Origin: an uncultured Collinsella sp. | GTDB lineage: Bacteria > Actinomycetota > Coriobacteriia > Coriobacteriales > Coriobacteriaceae | Reading direction: 5' to 3' | Length of the DNA stretch: 29,035 nt | Assembly: GCA_958413765.1 (NCBI GenBank) | Contig: CATYVH010000022.1 | Location: 1-29,035 of the forward strand | Part shown: positions 8,551-15,294 of the stretch, piece after piece | Layout of the letters: the number at the start of each line of letters is the position of its first letter | Numbering within the stretch: the stretch's first letter is position 1 | Notes under the pieces: generated by a model | Seen by the model: only the letters and a program-made list of their open reading frames with translations | What the model was told of the DNA's origin: nothing | Databases searched by the model: none | Position numbers and translations under genes: made by a program

Positions 8551-9660
8551 TTACGCTCCTTTAGTCATATTCCTATAGCGATCAGAGAGCTGCTCGTAGA
8601 GCGACCTCGTGGTGTAACCCGCTTTATCAAGAAACGGAACATAGTCCGCCTCGGCAGTTAGTTCCCTTTTGCCGGCGCAGGTTTCCAGTAAATCAGCCCA
8701 CTCCTTGTTGGAAAGCGAAAGTGCTGCGCGCTTGAGAAGGCCCGTCAGATCGGCCTCTTGGGTAACCGCGTCAGAGCTGAGGATGGGCAGTCCATTTGCC
8801 TGGGCCTCAATGAAGGCAATCGGTAGCCCCTCGTGGAAAGAGGGGGCAAGCAGCGCATCCATGGCGCTGTAGTACCTCCAGATATCGTCAACGGTACCGA
8901 TGAAAACCGCCGATTCGCTCAGCCCCAATTTAGCCGCCTTCTCCTTCGCAAGGGGAAGTTCCTCGGCTTGGCCGAAGAGCAGAAGGCGGGAATCGGCCTC
9001 ACTGGAGCGCAGCTGATTGAAGATATCGAGGGCGCGCAGGGTGTTTTTCGCAGGAATGCCTGCCCCGACAAACCCTATGACGGTGGCATTGCCCGGGATC
9101 CCAAGCCGATGTCTAACGGCAGCCCGGTCAGAGGACGAGAATCGGAATTTATCGGAATCGACCCCGTTGTGCACCAATGCATAGCCAGCGCCCTGAAAGA
9201 GATATTCACCTGCGACCTCGCTGCATGCCCAGCGCTCACTCGCCGACGGGAGAAACCTCTCTATCATGGCCACGTTGACCATATTCTTCAAACGCGAGGT
9301 GCTGCCAAGCGCGCTGTTATGGCAGTGCACGATGCGCGAGGGAACTCCGGCTTTTTTGGCCTCAGAGGCGAAGACGAAGCCGAGTGCGTTGTTCGTGTGA
9401 ATCTGAACGATGTCGAAACGGTGCTTCGACAGAAAAGCGCCAAGGCGCTTCGCCCCCAGAGTGCCAACCAGCAGCGGGCTGTAGCTATCAATTAAAGGAC
9501 CGTAGAATCGCTCTCCGAACCTGTCCCCTTCGACGCGTCCAACCGAAAGTACGCTCTGCTCGATATCGGGAGCTGGGCAATCAAGCATCGTAGAGACGAA
9601 GGTCCTCACCCCGCCCCTGCCGGGTCCTAACTGTTGAATGATGTGCAGGACCCGAATCAT
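8551..9660 (-). CDS. GT4-family glycosyltransferase
   Basis: The 369-residue protein has the two-domain GT-B layout. The N-terminal half includes VLHIIQQLGPGRGGVRTFV at residues 4-22 (acceptor-side glycine loop), IVQIHTNNALG and SRIVHCHNSALGS. The C-terminal half includes VIGFVGAGIPAKNTLRAL, then FIGTVDDIWRYYSAMDALL and the retaining E-x7-E motif region SFHEGLPIAFIEAQANGLP. It would add a sugar to the lipid-linked intermediate. The ATG at 9660 overlaps the wecB stop by 4 nt. GC content rises from this gene towards wecB, marking one edge of the AT-rich core. Sugar specificity is not inferable. Confidence 0.92.
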   Translation of the reverse strand: MIRVLHIIQQLGPGRGGVRTFVSTMLDCPAPDIEQSVLSVGRVEGDRFGERFYGPLIDSYSPLLVGTLGAKRLGAFLSKHRFDIVQIHTNNALGFVFASEAKKAGVPSRIVHCHNSALGSTSRLKNMVNVAMIERFLPSASERWACSEVAGEYLFQGAGYALVHNGVDSDKFRFSSSDRAAVRHRLGIPGNATVIGFVGAGIPAKNTLRALDIFNQLRSSEADSRLLLFGQAEELPLAKEKAAKLGLSESAVFIGTVDDIWRYYSAMDALLAPSFHEGLPIAFIEAQANGLPILSSDAVTQEADLTGLLKRAALSLSNKEWADLLETCAGKRELTAEADYVPFLDKAGYTTRSLYEQLSDRYRNMTKGA

Positions 9661-10766
9661 CGCGACCTACCTTCCAGCACGTCGCCGATCCGCTCGCTCG
9701 CATGACCATCACCGTAGGGGTTCGAGGCATGGCTCATGGCCGCGTACTCCCCCTCATCGGAGAGCAGACGACTGAACTCGCGGTAGATGACGTCTTCCTC
9801 GGTGCCGACGAGTTTCAGCGTGCCGGCGGCGACTCCCTCGGGGCGCTCGGTGGTGTCTCGCATGACGAGGACCGGCTTGCCCAGGCTAGGCGCCTCCTCC
9901 TGGATGCCGCCCGAGTCGGTGAGGATGAGGTGGCTGGCGGCCATGAAGTTGTGGAAGTCGAGAACCTCGAGCGGGTCGATGATGTGGAGCCTGTCGAAGC
10001 CGTCGAGCTCCTCATGGGCGGCCTTGCGGACGATCGGGTTCATGTGGATGGGGTAGATCGCCTTGGTGTCTGGGTGCTCCTCCATCACGCGGCGGATGGC
10101 GCGGAACATGCGGTGCATTGGCTCTCCCAGGTTCTCGCGGCGGTGCGCCGTGATGAGGATGAGGCGCGAGCTTTCCGCCCACTCGAGCTCGGGGTGGGAG
10201 TAGCCCTCGCGCACGGTGGTGCGCAGGGCGTCGATGCCGGTGTTGCCGGTGACCCAGATCCTGGACTCGGGCTTGCCCTCCCCGAGCAAATTCTCCTTGC
10301 TCGCCTCCGTCGGGGCAAAGTAGTACTCGCTCACGATGTCGACCGCCTGGCGGTTGAACTCCTCCGGCCAGGGGCTGTAGATATCGTGCGTGCGCAGGCC
10401 GGCCTCGACGTGGCCCACGGGAATCTGAAGGTAAAAGCACGCGAGCGCCGAGGCGAAGCTGGTCGTGGTGTCTCCGTGGACTAGGACGACATCGGGCCTC
10501 TCGTCCTCGAGGACGGCCCTGAGCTTGAGCAGCACGTCGCACGTCACGTCGAACAGCGTCTGGCCCGGCTTCATGATCGCAAGGTCGTGGTCAGGAGTCA
10601 CGCCGAAGACACGCAGCACCTGATCGAGCATCTCTCGATGCTGGCCGGTCACGGTCACGACGGTCTCAAACTCATCCGTGCGTGTCTTCAGCTCATTGAC
10701 GAGCGGGCACATCTTGATTGCCTCCGGGCGGGTGCCGAAGACGAGCATTACTTTCTTCTTAGTCAT
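9657..10766 (-). CDS. wecB: UDP-N-acetylglucosamine 2-epimerase (non-hydrolysing)
   Basis: WecB interconverts UDP-GlcNAc and UDP-ManNAc in the cytoplasm. All family landmarks are present in 369 residues, the usual length: VFGTRPEAIKMCPLV at 9-23, TGQHREML at 40-47, VLVHGDTTTSF at 94-104, VEAGLRTHD at 120-128, WPEEFNRQ, VTGNTGIDAL at 172-181, TAHRRENLG at 206-214, DSGGIQEEAPSLGKPVLVMR and TERPEG. The gene lies directly downstream of the WecG/TagA-family gene with an 8-nt overlap. UDP-ManNAc is the donor used by many WecG/TagA enzymes (some use ManNAcA), so the pair makes a ManNAc-containing linkage unit likely. No dehydrogenase (WecC) for ManNAcA is visible here. Confidence 0.97.
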   Translation of the reverse strand: MTKKKVMLVFGTRPEAIKMCPLVNELKTRTDEFETVVTVTGQHREMLDQVLRVFGVTPDHDLAIMKPGQTLFDVTCDVLLKLRAVLEDERPDVVLVHGDTTTSFASALACFYLQIPVGHVEAGLRTHDIYSPWPEEFNRQAVDIVSEYYFAPTEASKENLLGEGKPESRIWVTGNTGIDALRTTVREGYSHPELEWAESSRLILITAHRRENLGEPMHRMFRAIRRVMEEHPDTKAIYPIHMNPIVRKAAHEELDGFDRLHIIDPLEVLDFHNFMAASHLILTDSGGIQEEAPSLGKPVLVMRDTTERPEGVAAGTLKLVGTEEDVIYREFSRLLSDEGEYAAMSHASNPYGDGHASERIGDVLEGRSR

Positions 10767-11565
10767 TGGCCTTGCTCCTCTTTGACTCCTTGCGGAGAAG
10801 CATGTAGAAACGGGTGTTGCCGACCACGTAGCGCTTCACCAGGCGCTTGGGCTCCTGCATCATGCGGAAGAGCCACTCCAGGTTCGCGCGCTGCATCCAC
10901 ATCGGGGCGCGCGGGATGTTGCCGGAGACCACGTCGAACGAACCCCCCACGCCCACGAAAGCGCCCTTGGCGCCCAGCTCGCGGAAACGCTCGATAAGGC
11001 GCTCCTTCTTGGGCGAGGTGATGCCCACGAAAACGATGTCGGGTTTAGTCTGCTCAACCTCGGATATCACGGCGTCGAACTCGTCGTTGCCGAAGTAGCC
11101 GTCACGGTAGCCCGCGAGGACCATATTGGGATACCTCTCGGACAGTACCTCGGCAGTCTCGGCGACCACCTCGGCCTTGGCGCCCAGCAGGTAGACCCTG
11201 TGCCCCTCGCGCTCGGCCAGCCCGCACAGCTCCCACATGAGGTCGATGCCGGCCACTCGTCCGGGCAGGTCCACGCCCAGCTTCTTGGCGGCCATGACCA
11301 TGGACGCGCCATCGGCATTCACGATTTCGCATCGGCGCACGCATGCGTCCATCTCTGGATCGTCGCGCATCTGCAGCAGCTTGTCGGCATTCACGCCGAT
11401 AAGGTGGGCGAAGCGCCCCTCCTTGATGAGCGCGTCGGTCGCCTCGACGGTCTGCTCCATCGTCCAGGGGTCAACGGGGGCGCCCAGGACTTCGACTCGC
11501 CCAGGAAGATCAACCCTTGAACTGGCGTCTTCGTATTTCCATCTAGTCTCTTTAGCAAGCGCCAT
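10759..11565 (-). CDS. WecG/TagA/CpsF-family (GT26) N-acetylmannosaminyltransferase
   Basis: GT26 enzymes transfer ManNAc (or ManNAcA) to undecaprenyl-PP-GlcNAc at the membrane. Visible motifs are HLIGVNADKLLQM, EIVNADGASMVMAAKKLG (acceptor/donor site), GIDLMWEL, YLLGAKAEV, VFVGITSPKKERLI, GAFVGVGGSFDVVSG and a C-terminal segment RAPMWMQRANLEWLFR, which is family-typical and thought to dock on the membrane. I chose ATG 11565 (268 aa); an upstream TTG at 11583 is possible. The start overlaps the sugar-transferase stop by 14 nt. With WecB just downstream this looks like a teichoic-acid-type linkage-unit module, though TagA versus WecG specificity is inferred. Confidence 0.93.
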   Translation of the reverse strand: MALAKETRWKYEDASSRVDLPGRVEVLGAPVDPWTMEQTVEATDALIKEGRFAHLIGVNADKLLQMRDDPEMDACVRRCEIVNADGASMVMAAKKLGVDLPGRVAGIDLMWELCGLAEREGHRVYLLGAKAEVVAETAEVLSERYPNMVLAGYRDGYFGNDEFDAVISEVEQTKPDIVFVGITSPKKERLIERFRELGAKGAFVGVGGSFDVVSGNIPRAPMWMQRANLEWLFRMMQEPKRLVKRYVVGNTRFYMLLRKESKRSKAND

Positions 11566-12316
11566 TTCCGCTGACAACCTCAATCACAGTGAGTAGGATT
11601 ATTTTCAAATCGAAGAAAACGCCCCGATTGGCGATATATTCCAGGTCGCAACGGACCATGCCGTCGAATCCCGTCGAGTTGCGCTCAGTGACCTGCCACC
11701 AGCCGGTGATCCCCGGCTTCACAGCCAAACGCTGCAGGTCGTACTCCGTATACTCTGCGACCTCATTCGGCAGCGGCGGGCGCGGGCCCACCACGGACAT
11801 CTCCCCCATGAACACGTTGAGGAACTGCGGGAACTCATCGATGGAGTGCTTGCGGATGAACCTGCCGATCTTGGTGACGCGGGGGTCCTCCCTCATCTTG
11901 AACATGGCGCCGGCGATCTCGTTCTGCTCCCTGAGCTCGGCGAGGCGCTCGTCGGCGTCCCTGTACATGGATCGGAACTTCCACATGCGGAAGGTTGACA
12001 GGCTGCCGTCACGGTGGGTCTGGCCCACGCGGATCTGGCTGTAGAACGGGTTGCCCTCGCTCTCAAGGCGGATGGCCGCGGCGAGCACAAGGCTGGGTAC
12101 GGCGATGACAGCCAGCACGCAGCCGCTGAACACGATGTCGAACGCGCGCTTAACGGTGCGGTAGGCAAGGCGCGAGCGATCCCAGTCCATAATGGATTGC
12201 ATGGCCCTGTAGCGGCCGGCGCCCTCACGCCGGTCCATGGCCTGAGCAATCAGTGCCGCCCCCGCGGGCGCATCCGTTGTATATTGAGTTTTATCCGACA
12301 CGTTCTCTTCCAACAC
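11552..12316 (-). CDS. Polyprenyl-phosphate sugar-1-phosphate transferase (small monotopic PGT)
   Basis: The 254-residue protein is a bacterial sugar transferase that starts the glycan by placing a sugar-1-phosphate on undecaprenyl phosphate. One hydrophobic helix (about residues 58-82, KRAFDIVFSGCVLAVI...) precedes the catalytic part: PFYSQIRVGQ, FRMWKFRSMYRDAD, PRVTKIGRFIRKHSIDEFPQ with the catalytic D-E pair, MGEMSVVGPRPPLPNEV and KPGITGWWQV. It lacks the four-helix N-terminal domain of WbaP/WcaJ, so it is PglC-sized with a ~50-residue polar leader. The GTG at 12316 has only a weak ribosome site (GGGGA); GTG 12301 is an alternative. It is the first biosynthetic gene after the antiterminator gene. 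The sugar may be GlcNAc given the following WecG/TagA homologue, but that is inference. Confidence 0.93.
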   Translation of the reverse strand: MLEENVSDKTQYTTDAPAGAALIAQAMDRREGAGRYRAMQSIMDWDRSRLAYRTVKRAFDIVFSGCVLAVIAVPSLVLAAAIRLESEGNPFYSQIRVGQTHRDGSLSTFRMWKFRSMYRDADERLAELREQNEIAGAMFKMREDPRVTKIGRFIRKHSIDEFPQFLNVFMGEMSVVGPRPPLPNEVAEYTEYDLQRLAVKPGITGWWQVTERNSTGFDGMVRCDLEYIANRGVFFDLKIILLTVIEVVSGNGAC

Positions 12317-12367
12317 TTCGTCCCCGGGTCGGGGATCCTCCCTGTTCTGAGTAGCGACCGTCTGCAG

Positions 12368-12913
12368 CTAGGCGATCGCCTTTTTAAGGTTTCGCATGAC
12401 GCGTTGCTCGTTGGAAAGCACGGCGAGGCCAACGCGCGTAGTTACGCGTCGGCCGCACAGGTCGAGCTCCAAATAAGCAGTGCTCTTGCGTCTGTTAATG
12501 GTTTTGATAAGGCCTTCGTGACCCAGCAGTGGGCCTGCCGTAACTACGACCTGGTCACCGTCTTTAAGGGCCTCGCTCATGGGCACTACGCGGTCTCCCC
12601 TATGCGTAAAGCCGCCAATAAGTTGGACCTCTTCTATTGCCAGCGGCACAAACTGACCGTCCTGTGATAACACCCGGGCAAAGTCGTCCATGCGCAGCAG
12701 ATACTGTTGCACGGTGCGGGGATCTGCCGTATCGCAGATAAGATAACCGGGAAAGAGCGGCTTGGTCGTACTGACCCATTCGCCGTGTACTTTGATCTCG
12801 GTTTGAAATTGGGGATAAAAGAGCTCCTGCATGGTACCAGCCGGCACGATACGCTCAATGCGCTCGCGCATTACGTCTTCGCGACCGTTAATGACCTGGA
12901 TTACATACCACAC
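12368..12913 (-). CDS. NusG-paralogue transcription antiterminator (LoaP/RfaH/UpxY type)
   Basis: The 181-residue protein has an N-terminal NGN domain (WYVIQVINGRED at residues 2-13, LFYPQFQTE, KPLFPGYLICDT, MDDFARVL) and a C-terminal KOW domain (LKDGDQVVVTAGPLLGHEG). Specialised NusG paralogues of this kind bind paused RNA polymerase and allow it to read through long polysaccharide operons. This gene is first in the operon, as LoaP- and UpxY-type genes often are. I chose GTG 12913 because AAGGGGG ends 8 nt upstream and the protein then begins with the typical WYV; GTG 12922 and 12919 are alternatives. A long structured leader lies directly upstream, a probable RNA target of the protein. LoaP is the closest described analogue in Gram-positives, but family placement needs a phylogeny. 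Confidence 0.92.
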   Translation of the reverse strand: MWYVIQVINGREDVMRERIERIVPAGTMQELFYPQFQTEIKVHGEWVSTTKPLFPGYLICDTADPRTVQQYLLRMDDFARVLSQDGQFVPLAIEEVQLIGGFTHRGDRVVPMSEALKDGDQVVVTAGPLLGHEGLIKTINRRKSTAYLELDLCGRRVTTRVGLAVLSNEQRVMRNLKKAIA

Positions 12914-12944
12914 GAGCACCACCCCCTTGCTGTCTTACGTGTGG

Positions 12945-13013
12945 CTCACGGGGTTTGGGTATGGCTTCGCCAGGGCGCTTGTGCGCGAAGGCGCTCCATA
13001 TTCAAACCCTGAG
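12945..13013 (-). promoter_or_regulatory. Leader hairpin 3: long interrupted stem before the antiterminator ribosome site
   Basis: On the minus strand CUCA/UGAG, GGGUUUG/CAAACCC, UAUGG/CCAUA and CUUCGC/GCGAAG pair in nested order, 22 pairs in total, with small internal loops and a 5-nt bulge. The stem ends about 17 nt before the AAGGGGG ribosome site. There is no following U tract, so it is unlikely to be an intrinsic terminator. Confidence 0.65.
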
Positions 13014-13074
13014 CCCAGTTAGACAAGCACGTGGCTCTGCCTCACCGTGAACGGTATGTATAAGTGCAGTTGCT

Positions 13075-13112
13075 AGAGACGCGGATGTGTATCGCAAAAT
13101 GACCGCGTCCCC
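13075..13112 (-). promoter_or_regulatory. Leader hairpin 2: 10-bp stem
   Basis: On the minus strand GGGGACGCGG pairs with CCGCGUCUCU, ten pairs with two G-U wobbles and an 18-nt loop. It directly follows hairpin 1 with no spacer. Confidence 0.65.
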
Positions 13113-13170
13113 AGCTGGCTGCGTGCGAGCCAGTCAAGCGGGTGCAAAACTGGACCGCACGCAAACAGCT
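13113..13170 (-). promoter_or_regulatory. Leader hairpin 1: 20 base pairs with two U-C mismatches
   Basis: On the minus strand, arms of 22 nt (13170-13149 and 13134-13113) pair as 5 bp (AGCUG/CAGCU), one U-C mismatch, 10 bp including GCGUGCG/CGCACGC and two G-U wobbles, a second U-C mismatch, then 5 bp (CCAGU/ACUGG). The loop has 14 nt. The stem starts about 44 nt after the predicted transcription start. Confidence 0.75.
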
Positions 13171-13220
13171 AAAGACTGCTGTGATGTGCCGTAATAACGT
13201 ATTGCACTGTCCAATGAAAA

Positions 13221-13249
13221 CTTATAAATAGCCACAAAAACAAGTGCAA
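13221..13249 (-). promoter_or_regulatory. Sigma70-type promoter of the polysaccharide operon
   Basis: On the minus strand TTGCAC (13249-13244) and TATAAG (13226-13221) are separated by 17 bp. The same -35 sequence and spacing occur at the tRNA-Ala promoter. Initiation therefore looks constitutive, leaving control to elongation through the leader. Confidence 0.7.
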
Positions 13250-13657
13250 AATCGCGCATGGCAATCGATATTGGAGCTCGTGGTGTTTCTGGCACCGCCG
13301 TTACGGCCGGATGCTGATCGACCCTGCGCTTTGTGACTTGCTGGAGCCGTGAGCACAGTTGAACCCATGTAACGTTTGATATCCTAGCACAAGCTGTTAG
13401 TGAAACTGATTTGGGCTGCGTTGGACAACATATCGTTCATTTGACGTGCTAAGGGGGTTGTTTTGGGAAGTTGTTCACGTTGGCGCAGGTTATTGGGGTG
13501 CCGGCGGCGGTTAGGGACGTTCCTGTGACCCACATGGAGCAGCGAGCTGCTCTGGTAATTGAGTTTGGCTAACAAACTATGTACAGATATGGGAAATAAA
13601 TTGTGCAACTTTTTGTTGGTGTTGGTGTGGGTTTGCGGCACGAGGTGTTTTGGCATG
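13250..13657. other. 408-bp stretch without a convincing protein gene
   Basis: No reading frame here has a ribosome site or recognisable product. It contains a near-palindrome GCCGTTACGGC at 13297-13307, about 50 bp upstream of the operon promoter, and a possible structured RNA at 13390-13573, described separately. Confidence 0.6.
13390..13573 (+). ncRNA. Candidate structured RNA of about 180 nt
   Basis: The ends are complementary over a distance: GTTAG (13396-13400) with CTAAC (13569-13573) and AAACT (13403-13407) with AGTTT (13562-13566), plus further weak pairs inwards. A second nested stem joins CTGCG (13416-13420) with CGCAG (13484-13488) and GGACAAC (13423-13429) with GTTGTTC (13470-13476). 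A local hairpin GAGCAGC-GA-GCTGCTC lies at 13537-13552. The G-U pairs favour a plus-strand RNA, and TGATATCCT at 13378-13385 could be an extended -10 with the start near 13392. No terminator is visible, and I do not recognise an Rfam class. Confidence 0.3.
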
Positions 13658-13688
13658 AAAAAAGGCCTTCGGTATTCCGAAGGCCTTT
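13658..13688 (-). terminator. Intrinsic terminator of tRNA-Ala
   Basis: On the minus strand GGCCTTCGG and CCGAAGGCC form a perfect 9-bp stem with a 4-nt loop (AATA), followed by six T and preceded by AAA. It begins about 10 nt after the tRNA CCA end. Confidence 0.9.
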
Positions 13689-13698
13689 GGATTCACGA

Positions 13699-13774
13699 TG
13701 GTGGAGACGAGGGGGATCGAACCCCTGACCTCTTGACTGCCAGTCAAGCGCTCTCCCAGCTGAGCTACGCCCCC
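13699..13774 (-). tRNA. tRNA-Ala (anticodon GGC), CCA encoded
   Basis: The minus strand folds as a 76-nt cloverleaf. The acceptor stem GGGGGCG pairs with CGTCTCC, including the G3-U70 pair that identifies alanine tRNAs. The D-arm contains AGCTGGGAGAGC. The anticodon stem CTTGA/TCAAG encloses CTGGCAG, giving anticodon GGC for GCC codons, which are frequent in the GC-rich genes here. The T-arm contains GGTTCGATCC, and CCA is encoded. It has its own promoter and terminator. Confidence 0.97.
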
Positions 13775-13787
13775 GTGACGAGGAGAT

Positions 13788-13816
13788 ACTATAGGGGAAG
13801 TTGACTCGACGTGCAA
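13788..13816 (-). promoter_or_regulatory. Promoter of tRNA-Ala
   Basis: On the minus strand TTGCAC (13816-13811) and TATAGT (13793-13788) are 17 bp apart, and the tRNA begins 13 nt beyond the -10. This is a strong housekeeping-type match. Confidence 0.85.
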
Positions 13817-13853
13817 GGACTTTTTTGGGTGAGACTTTAAATGCCGATTGAGC

Positions 13854-14495
13854 CTATTGATATAGGAAAGCGATGGCGGTGCCGGTGCGGACTTGGATCG
13901 TGGCTGTTGACCTGACGACGTTGCTGATGCCCGTGTCGGCCAACAGGCCCAGGGGGCTGTGGTCTAGCTCCCATTCTAGGCCGTGTTCGCTTACCTTGGT
14001 GTTGGGGGCAATTGCGATGATGGAGAACGTCTTGCCCTCGGCGCCTTCGATGGTCCACGACTCGCCTGCGCGAAGGATGCGGGAAACCACCTTGTCCTCG
14101 GCAATCCAGACTGGAGCGTCATCGTAGCCTGCGAGCAGGCCCAGTACGGAAAGCGCCATATCCGGGCGGCCGCCCGTGGCGCAGGTCGCAACCACTTCGG
14201 CACCCGGCCAGCGGCGTCGGACGGAATCGAGCGCCAGCGCCAGGTCGGTATAGTCCTTGTACGGGTCGTGGCGCTCAACTTCAAAGTCGGTGGCGGCATC
14301 GACCAGCGCGCGGCCTGCGTCGCTCACCGTGTCGGCATCCCCCACATATACGTCGCAGCTCAAACCGGCACCCAGCAGAGCATCCAGGCCGCGGTCCACA
14401 GCGATGACGTGGTCGCACTCCCCTGCTAGCCTACGCAACAGATCCGCGCTCGCCACCACGGGCGAGCCGCAGACCACTAATACCTTACAAACCAC
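13854..14495 (-). CDS. thiN: Thiamine pyrophosphokinase
   Basis: This enzyme converts thiamine and ATP to thiamine diphosphate and AMP in the cytoplasm. The 213-residue protein shows IAVDRGLDALLGAG at 31-44, VGDADTV at 51-57 (metal-binding acidic motif), HDPYKDYTDLALAL at 76-89 (the KD-TD nucleotide motif), TGGRPDM at 107-113 and, in the C-terminal thiamine-binding beta-sandwich, GLEWELDHSPL and GISN. The start is GTG 14495, 9 nt after the HAD gene stop, so the two are probably cotranscribed; GAGGG is close (2-3 nt). No TPP riboswitch is visible upstream. No terminator is obvious before the tRNA promoter. Confidence 0.9.
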   Translation of the reverse strand: MVCKVLVVCGSPVVASADLLRRLAGECDHVIAVDRGLDALLGAGLSCDVYVGDADTVSDAGRALVDAATDFEVERHDPYKDYTDLALALDSVRRRWPGAEVVATCATGGRPDMALSVLGLLAGYDDAPVWIAEDKVVSRILRAGESWTIEGAEGKTFSIIAIAPNTKVSEHGLEWELDHSPLGLLADTGISNVVRSTATIQVRTGTAIAFLYQ

Positions 14496-14504
14496 AGCCC
14501 TCGC

Positions 14505-15194
14505 CTATCCCTCAAACGCCAGCACGTGATCCAGATCCAGGTCCTTATAGCTGTCGATAAAGAAATCGCAGTTGGCGCGTACGTCGTCGCGCTTCATGCG
14601 GCCGTGCGGGTCATAAATACCCACACGCTTAAAGCCAGCGACCCCAGAGCTCTTAAGCCCAAAGACGGCATCCTCAAACACCCAGGCGCGCTCAAACTTG
14701 TGCCCATGGCGCTCCTCAAGGCGACGCAGAGCCAGCTCGTACACATCGGGGAACTGTTTGGAGCGTCCTGCCTCACCCGTCGTGGTAACAAACTCCATGT
14801 ACGCGTCGAGCCCGGCTCCCGCAAGCGCAGATTTAACCAGCTCGGCTGGCGTGGACGTGGCAACGCACATGGCAATGCCCGCCGCCTTCGCCTGCTCCAA
14901 AAATGCCAGGAGCCCCTTGCGCGGCGGCACCTTGGAGTAGCCATCGATCAGGATGTCGCTCAGCTCGCGATACAGCTCTTCGCCATTCGCGCCAATGTCC
15001 CAGGTGTCGTGGTAGGCCTGGCACTCGTCCTCGAGCGACAAATGCTCAAACTGGGCAAAATCGTCGACCGTTACGTCAACTCCGTGGCGGTGCAATAACT
15101 CGGGCTGGGCATAGGCCCAAACGGGGGTGCTATTAACCAGCGTGCCGTCGCAATCGAAAATAAAAGCAACATTGGGAGCGGCGGTCTGGAACAT
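14505..15194 (-). CDS. HAD-superfamily hydrolase, beta-phosphoglucomutase-like subfamily
   Basis: The 229-residue protein has the four HAD motifs: FDCDGTL at residues 13-19 (nucleophile and acid/base Asp), VATSTP at 111-116, Lys near 146 in SKQFPDVY, and FEDAVFGLKSSGVAG at 173-187. A helical cap lies between motifs I and II. Members act as sugar-phosphate phosphatases or phosphomutases, and the substrate cannot be read from sequence. I chose ATG 15194 because GAAAGG lies 8 nt upstream; a TTG at 15215 is possible but unlikely. The gene is divergent from glgB, and its promoter carries one of the putative carbohydrate operators, so a sugar-phosphate role is attractive. Confidence 0.88.
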   Translation of the reverse strand: MFQTAAPNVAFIFDCDGTLVNSTPVWAYAQPELLHRHGVDVTVDDFAQFEHLSLEDECQAYHDTWDIGANGEELYRELSDILIDGYSKVPPRKGLLAFLEQAKAAGIAMCVATSTPAELVKSALAGAGLDAYMEFVTTTGEAGRSKQFPDVYELALRRLEERHGHKFERAWVFEDAVFGLKSSGVAGFKRVGIYDPHGRMKRDDVRANCDFFIDSYKDLDLDHVLAFEG

Positions 15195-15216
15195 ATACGT
15201 ACCTTTCGATGTCAAA

Positions 15217-15247
15217 TGGTAAACAACCTGCTAAAAACGTTTTACCA
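15217..15247. promoter_or_regulatory. Putative LacI-type operator between the HAD gene and glgB
   Basis: TGCTAAAAACGTTTTACCA (15229-15247) is one substitution and one insertion away from the palindrome TGGTAAAACGTTTTACCA with a central CG, a LacI-family hallmark. A further half-site TGGTAAAC begins at 15217. Overlapping it, AACGTTT-TACC-AAACGTT (15236-15253) is a perfect 7-bp inverted repeat. Confidence 0.5.
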
Positions 15248-15264
15248 AACGTTAATCTTAATAG

Positions 15265-15294
15265 TTTAGAAACTCTATTTGGTAAAACTGTCAA
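15265..15294 (-). promoter_or_regulatory. Probable promoter of the HAD-thiN pair
   Basis: On the minus strand a perfect TTGACA (15294-15289) and TCTAAA (15270-15265, four of six matches) are 18 bp apart. The -35 box lies inside the spacer of the inverted repeat at 15280-15305, so a bound regulator would block it. Confidence 0.5.

Larger units (their letters stand above)
12923..13214 (-). promoter_or_regulatory. Structured 5' leader of the polysaccharide operon
   Basis: About 290 nt lie between the predicted transcription start (~13214) and the antiterminator gene. Three consecutive stems fill much of it (13113-13170, 13075-13112, 12945-13013). Their G-U wobble pairs form only if the minus strand is transcribed. 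None is followed by a U run, so none is a standard intrinsic terminator. The leader probably carries cis elements for recruitment of the NusG paralogue or for pausing. Confidence 0.6.

Noticed and set aside
12945..13013. Leader hairpin 3 as an intrinsic terminator or attenuator
   Set aside because: The stem is long but no U tract follows on the transcribed strand.
13384..13656. 90-codon minus-strand open frame between the glycan promoter and the tRNA terminator
   Set aside because: No ribosome site, no family resemblance. It spans the long-range pairing that looks more like RNA structure.
14496..14504. TPP riboswitch controlling thiamine pyrophosphokinase
   Set aside because: The gene is 9 nt downstream of the HAD gene, and I see no THI-box pattern there or upstream of the HAD gene.
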